From contig CAZOWW010000001.1 in assembly GCA_964583765.1 (NCBI GenBank), positions 62,001 through 126,000 of the forward strand: a DNA stretch of 64,000 nt, given 5' to 3'. Below the pieces are notes generated by a model. The model was not told the DNA's origin. It made no database searches and worked only from the letters and a program-made list of their open reading frames with translations. Position numbers and translations under genes: made by a program. The stretch is from CAZOWW01 sp964583765 (GTDB lineage Bacteria; Actinomycetota; Actinomycetes; Actinomycetales; Kineosporiaceae). Below are positions 60,607 to 64,000 of this stretch, one piece after another (the first letter of the stretch is position 1; the number at the start of each line of letters is the position of its first letter).

Positions 60607-61947
60607 GTGCGTATTTCGGTCGTGGGTTGCGGTTACCTCGGCGCCGTGCACGCCGCGTGCATGGCGGACTTCGGGCACGAGGTGCTCGGCATCGATGTGG
60701 ACGAAGGAAAGATCAAGGAGCTCGCCGCGGGGCGGCCTCCGTTCTTCGAGCCGGGGTTGCCCGAGCTCCTCGAACGTGCCACCGCCACCGGACGGTTGAC
60801 CTTCTCGACGGACGTGGCCGCCGTGGCCCGGACCGGCGCCGACGCGCCGCCGATGGTGCACTTCGTCTGCGTGGGCACCCCCCAGCGCAAGGGCGAGTAC
60901 GCGGCGGACACCACCTACGTGAACGCCGCGGTGAGCGCGTTGATCCCGCATCTGCGCCCGGGCGACCTGGTGGTCGGCAAGTCCACCGTGCCGGTGGGCA
61001 CCGCCGCCCGGCTCGCCGCGCAGGTCACCGCCGCGGTACCCGGTGCGATGCTCGCCTGGAACCCGGAGTTCCTGCGGGAGGGGCACGCCGTCGTGGACAC
61101 CCAGCGTCCCGACCGGCTCGTCTACGGCCTGCCCGACGACCTCTCCGCGGCCGGGGAGGCCAGGGCGATGCTCGACGCCGTCTACGCCGACCCGCTGGCC
61201 GCCGGGGTGCCGTTGATCACGGTGGACTACCCGACCGCCGAGCTCGTCAAGACCGCGGCGAACGCCTTCCTCGCGACCAAGATCTCCTTCATCAATGCGA
61301 TGGCCGAGGTCTGCGAGGCCGCGGGCGCGGACGTCACCGGACTGGCCCGCGCGATCGGGCACGACGAGCGGATCGGTCCCAAGTTCCTCGGTGCGGGGCT
61401 CGGGTTCGGCGGAGGCTGCCTGCCCAAGGACATTCGCGCCTTCATGGCCCGCGCGGGCGAGTTGGGCGCGGACCAGGCGCTCACCTTCCTGCGCGAGGTC
61501 GACGCGATCAACATGCGCCGCCGGATCCGCATGGTCGAGCTGGCCCGCCAGGTCCTCGGCGGTTCCTTCCTCGGCAAGAAGGTCGCCGTGCTCGGCGCGG
61601 CCTTCAAGCCGGACAGCGACGACATCCGGGACTCCCCCGCGCTCAATGTCGCCGCGCAGATCCGCCTCCAGGGCGCCGACGTCGTGGTCACCGACCCCCA
61701 GGCGCTGGAGAACGCCCGCCGCAGCTGGCCGCAGCTCACCTACGCGACCTCGGTCCAGGAGGCCTGCTCCGGGGCACACGCCGTGCTGCTGCTCACCGAG
61801 TGGCGGGAGTACCGCGAGCTGGACCCGGCGACCCTGGCCCTGCTCGTGCGGGAACGCCATGTGCTCGACGGGCGCAACGCGCTGGACCCCCAGCGCTGGC
61901 GGGACGCAGGCTGGTCCTACCGCGCTCTGGGCCGTCCGCGCGCCTGA
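60607..61947 (+). CDS. UDP-glucose 6-dehydrogenase-like
   Basis: 446 aa. Oxidises UDP-glucose to UDP-glucuronate using NAD. VRISVVGCGYLGAVHAACMA (Rossmann), STVPVGTA, NPEFLREGHAVVD, TAANAFLATKISFINAMAEV, and catalytic Cys271 in FGGGCLPKDIRAF; C-terminal half AFKPDSDDIRDSPALNV. Closer to the Ugd/TuaD type than the dehydrogenase at 44585, so the cluster can make two different acidic sugars. GTG 60607 set by the -10 box. Confidence 0.93.
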   Translation: MRISVVGCGYLGAVHAACMADFGHEVLGIDVDEGKIKELAAGRPPFFEPGLPELLERATATGRLTFSTDVAAVARTGADAPPMVHFVCVGTPQRKGEYAADTTYVNAAVSALIPHLRPGDLVVGKSTVPVGTAARLAAQVTAAVPGAMLAWNPEFLREGHAVVDTQRPDRLVYGLPDDLSAAGEARAMLDAVYADPLAAGVPLITVDYPTAELVKTAANAFLATKISFINAMAEVCEAAGADVTGLARAIGHDERIGPKFLGAGLGFGGGCLPKDIRAFMARAGELGADQALTFLREVDAINMRRRIRMVELARQVLGGSFLGKKVAVLGAAFKPDSDDIRDSPALNVAAQIRLQGADVVVTDPQALENARRSWPQLTYATSVQEACSGAHAVLLLTEWREYRELDPATLALLVRERHVLDGRNALDPQRWRDAGWSYRALGRPRA

Positions 61948-61964
61948 GCTGAGGCCCGAGGGGG

Positions 61965-62018
61965 CCGGCACTGCGTGCCTGGCCGGACCCCCGGGTCCGG
62001 CACTGCGTGCCTGGCCGG
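61965..62018. repeat. 16-bp tandem repeat after the UDP-glucose dehydrogenase
   Basis: CCGGCACTGCGTGCCT at 61965 and 61997, with GGCCGG-starting units at 61981 and 62013; exact 16-bp steps. Confidence 0.87.
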
Positions 62019-62098
62019 CGCCGCGTGCCTCCCGGACCCTGGCGCCCGTGCCGCGACAGCCGCGCACGACCTGCGGCACCGCATCCGACAGAAACGAG

Positions 62099-62133
62099 AC
62101 CGGCCGGCCCGCCCAAGAGGCGGACCGGCCGGT
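62099..62133. terminator. strong bidirectional hairpin terminator
   Basis: 15-bp arms (62099-62113 and 62119-62133, ACCGGCCGGCCCGCC with one mismatch to its partner), loop CAAGA. Lies between the convergent dehydrogenase and GT genes. Confidence 0.85.
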
Positions 62134-62187
62134 TCGTCGTTCCGTCACACGGCGCCGAAGGGCGGCCGGTTCGTCGGACGTGCTCGT

Positions 62188-64000
62188 TCAGCCGATACGG
62201 GCGGATCCTCGCAGCGACCACGGGGCCGACTCGCTCACGGACAGCGCGGCGTCCAGCAACCGGCGGGCCCGGGCGTCGAACGAGTGCTCCGCGCAGACCC
62301 GCTTGGCGATCGCCCGGCGCGCCTCCTCGTCGGGGAACGCCGCGTCCCGGCCGGAGCCGCACAGCCGCGCCAGGTCCGCCTGGTCGCGGTAGACCTGGAC
62401 CGCCCCGCCGAACAGTTCCTCCACGCCCTCGACCGCGTCGCTGACCACCCGGGCGCCGCAGGCGACGGCGTCGAAGAGTCGGTTGGAGACGAAGCCCTGT
62501 TCGGCCATGTCGGCCCAGTGGTCGTTGAGCACCACCCCGGCCGAGGCGTAGGCACGCCCGAGCTCCTCATTGGGCAGGTAGTCGGCGCGCACATGCGCCT
62601 CCACCCCGAACTGCGCCCACCCGCCCCCGTAGATGGCCGGATCCAGGCCGGCCTCGACCGCGTCCCGCACGATCGTGCGGTACACGTTGCGGGAGGTACC
62701 GACGAACAGCACCCCGTCGGGGTTCTCCAGCCGGGGCAGATCCGGGTGGAAGCGATCGGGAGCGGTGGCCTGCAGCAGCGGTTCCACGGTCAGGCCGGTC
62801 CGTTCGGACATCGCCGCCGACCACGAGACGCTCGCGGCCAGGGTCCGGTCGTAGCGCAGGAGCTCGGCCGGGGTGACCAGTTCGGGGTGACTGATCACCC
62901 ACATGAGGTTCACGCGGCCGGGGATGTGCGCGATCTCGTCCAGCCCCCGCAGCACCAGCACGACATCGTCGAGGTAGCCCGTGGTGCGGTGGACGGCCTC
63001 CCGGCGGTCGATCACCACGTCCTGGCCCAGCCGCTGCAGCGCACGGGCCAGGCTCTGCGCGAAGTGCACGTCGCCCCAGCCGTCGCCCTTGGCCCCGGCC
63101 GGTGCCGCGATCTTGATCGCCCAGCGCAGCGACGGCAGCCCCTCGGCCGGACCCTGGGTCACGAGCCGGGCGCGCCGGATCAGCACCGGCTTGGGGATGC
63201 TCACATCCCCGGGCTCCTCCGGTGCCCGCCCCGGGTCGAGGTGAGCGACCTCGAAGCCGATGCGCTCGTAGTGGTGCAGGTCCGATCCGGGCATGCGGCC
63301 ACGCCAACGCTCGAGCCAGATCCTCCGGTTGAACGGGATGCGGGTACCCCGACCCGGCGTGCGGCTCTCGAAGTGCCGGACCACCGAGTCCAGGCTCGTC
63401 AGGAAGCTCCCGCCCCGCGCCTCGACGGCACGGAGGCACAGGTCCACGTCCTCGAACCCGTTCACGTAGATCGGGTCGAAACCCCGCAGGGACACGACCT
63501 CCTCGGCGCGCATGGCCAGCGCGGCCGCGGTCACCACGGGCAGGCGCAGCGGACCGGCCTTCCGCGCGTCCTCCACCGGGTGGTTCGCCAGGAACGCCGT
63601 CGGCCCGAGGTCCCCGCCGGGCAGGACGCTGCCCGCGCTCTGCACGGTGTCGTCCCCGTACACGAGCAGTGGCTGCACTCCGCGCACCTCGGGGTCCTGC
63701 AGACCCGCGAGCAGGGGCGGCAACCAGCCGGGACGCACCTCGGTGTCGTTGTTGAGGAAGATCACGGTCTCACCGGTCGACTGGGCGAAGCCGATGTTCG
63801 AGCCGTTCGCGAAGTGGATGTTGCGGGGCACCATGACGACCTTGACCCGCGGGTCCCCGGCGAAGGTCGCGGTGATCACGGACGCCACGCTCCGGCGGGA
63901 GCCGTTGTCCACCACGACGACCTCGATGTCGGCGTCGCCGCTGTTCGCCAGCACGGCCCGGACCGCATCGAGGGTCATCCGCCAGTCCTGGTAGGTCGGC
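62188..64000 (-). CDS. GT2 + GT-B two-domain glycosyltransferase (5' end outside window)
   Basis: 604 codons visible; open at the right edge, where the frame reads TYQDWRMTLDAV, the usual GT2 opening, so the real start lies beyond 64000. GT2: VVDNGSRRSV, FANGSNIGFAQSTGETVIFLNNDTEV, GFEDVDLCLRAVEARG. The second half (about the last 330 residues) is a CgeB/GT-B-like domain: WVISHPELVTPAELLRYD, LFVGTSRNVYRTIVRDAV, FVSNRLFDAVACGARVVSDAV. This part is paralogous to the end of the 52032-55175 protein. Ends 55 bp beyond the terminator. Confidence 0.9.
   Translation of the reverse strand, partial: PTYQDWRMTLDAVRAVLANSGDADIEVVVVDNGSRRSVASVITATFAGDPRVKVVMVPRNIHFANGSNIGFAQSTGETVIFLNNDTEVRPGWLPPLLAGLQDPEVRGVQPLLVYGDDTVQSAGSVLPGGDLGPTAFLANHPVEDARKAGPLRLPVVTAAALAMRAEEVVSLRGFDPIYVNGFEDVDLCLRAVEARGGSFLTSLDSVVRHFESRTPGRGTRIPFNRRIWLERWRGRMPGSDLHHYERIGFEVAHLDPGRAPEEPGDVSIPKPVLIRRARLVTQGPAEGLPSLRWAIKIAAPAGAKGDGWGDVHFAQSLARALQRLGQDVVIDRREAVHRTTGYLDDVVLVLRGLDEIAHIPGRVNLMWVISHPELVTPAELLRYDRTLAASVSWSAAMSERTGLTVEPLLQATAPDRFHPDLPRLENPDGVLFVGTSRNVYRTIVRDAVEAGLDPAIYGGGWAQFGVEAHVRADYLPNEELGRAYASAGVVLNDHWADMAEQGFVSNRLFDAVACGARVVSDAVEGVEELFGGAVQVYRDQADLARLCGSGRDAAFPDEEARRAIAKRVCAEHSFDARARRLLDAALSVSESAPWSLRGSARIG

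Overview
The window is GC-rich chromosomal DNA (GC-dominated third codon positions, GTG starts common) from an actinomycete. The gene order LpqB-MtrB-MtrA, MoxR/DUF58/RDD/SpoIIM cluster, AhcY, Trm112, SIS isomerase, phosphomannomutase, DUF3499, DUF5719, giant GT2, WhiB, CofD/CofE, then dTDP-rhamnose genes is a core actinobacterial neighbourhood (in Mycobacterium it lies around Rv3244c-Rv3266c). A CofE without the nitroreductase half found in mycobacterial FbiB, and the lack of mycolate genes, make a Micrococcales-like organism my best guess; genus cannot be told from this window. I see no tRNA, rRNA, insertion sequence, prophage or CRISPR array.

Layout. 1-4111 (-): mtrA-mtrB-lpqB signalling operon, lpqB running off the left edge. 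4632-10495 (+): proline-rich membrane protein, DUF4129, DUF4350, MoxR ATPase and DUF58, all joined by 1-4 nt overlaps; then SpoIIM-family (-) and RDD (+) membrane proteins. 12806-21475: S-adenosylhomocysteinase, DedA, cation efflux, SIS sugar isomerase, Trm112-like protein, phosphomannomutase, two small zinc proteins and a zincin-fold protein. 21511-27875 (-): DUF5719, a 1394-aa membrane glycosyltransferase and a WhiB2-type regulator. 28158-30619 (+): CofD and CofE of coenzyme F420 synthesis. 31096-32994 (+): a WXG100-like secreted-type protein and an LpqN-fold protein. 33091-64000: a surface-glycan region on both strands, holding dTDP-rhamnose genes rmlA, rmlB, rmlC and rmlD (scattered), a Wzm/Wzt-type ABC exporter, two nucleotide-sugar dehydrogenases, at least seven glycosyltransferases, a RgpF-like protein, methyltransferases, CapA, SpoIID and a beta-helix exoprotein, plus an MFS carrier and an F420-dependent oxidoreductase.

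How the genes fit together. MtrAB-LpqB and the WhiB protein point to control of envelope and division; phosphomannomutase, SIS isomerase, Rml enzymes and sugar dehydrogenases supply activated sugars; the glycosyltransferases, RgpF and the ABC exporter would build and export a rhamnose-containing wall polysaccharide. CofD/CofE make F420, which the oxidoreductase at 59481-60470 would use.

Two window-wide patterns stand out. First, eleven genes have a TANNNT-type -10 box exactly 6 nt before the start codon (others 7-10 nt), i.e. a leaderless-transcription signature that also fixes their starts. Second, many gaps between genes, and several low-complexity protein segments, are made of private short tandem repeats with exact periods (8, 16, 17, 18, 19, 20, 21 or 22 bp), each locus with its own unit and sometimes seeded by the stop-codon region of the adjacent gene.
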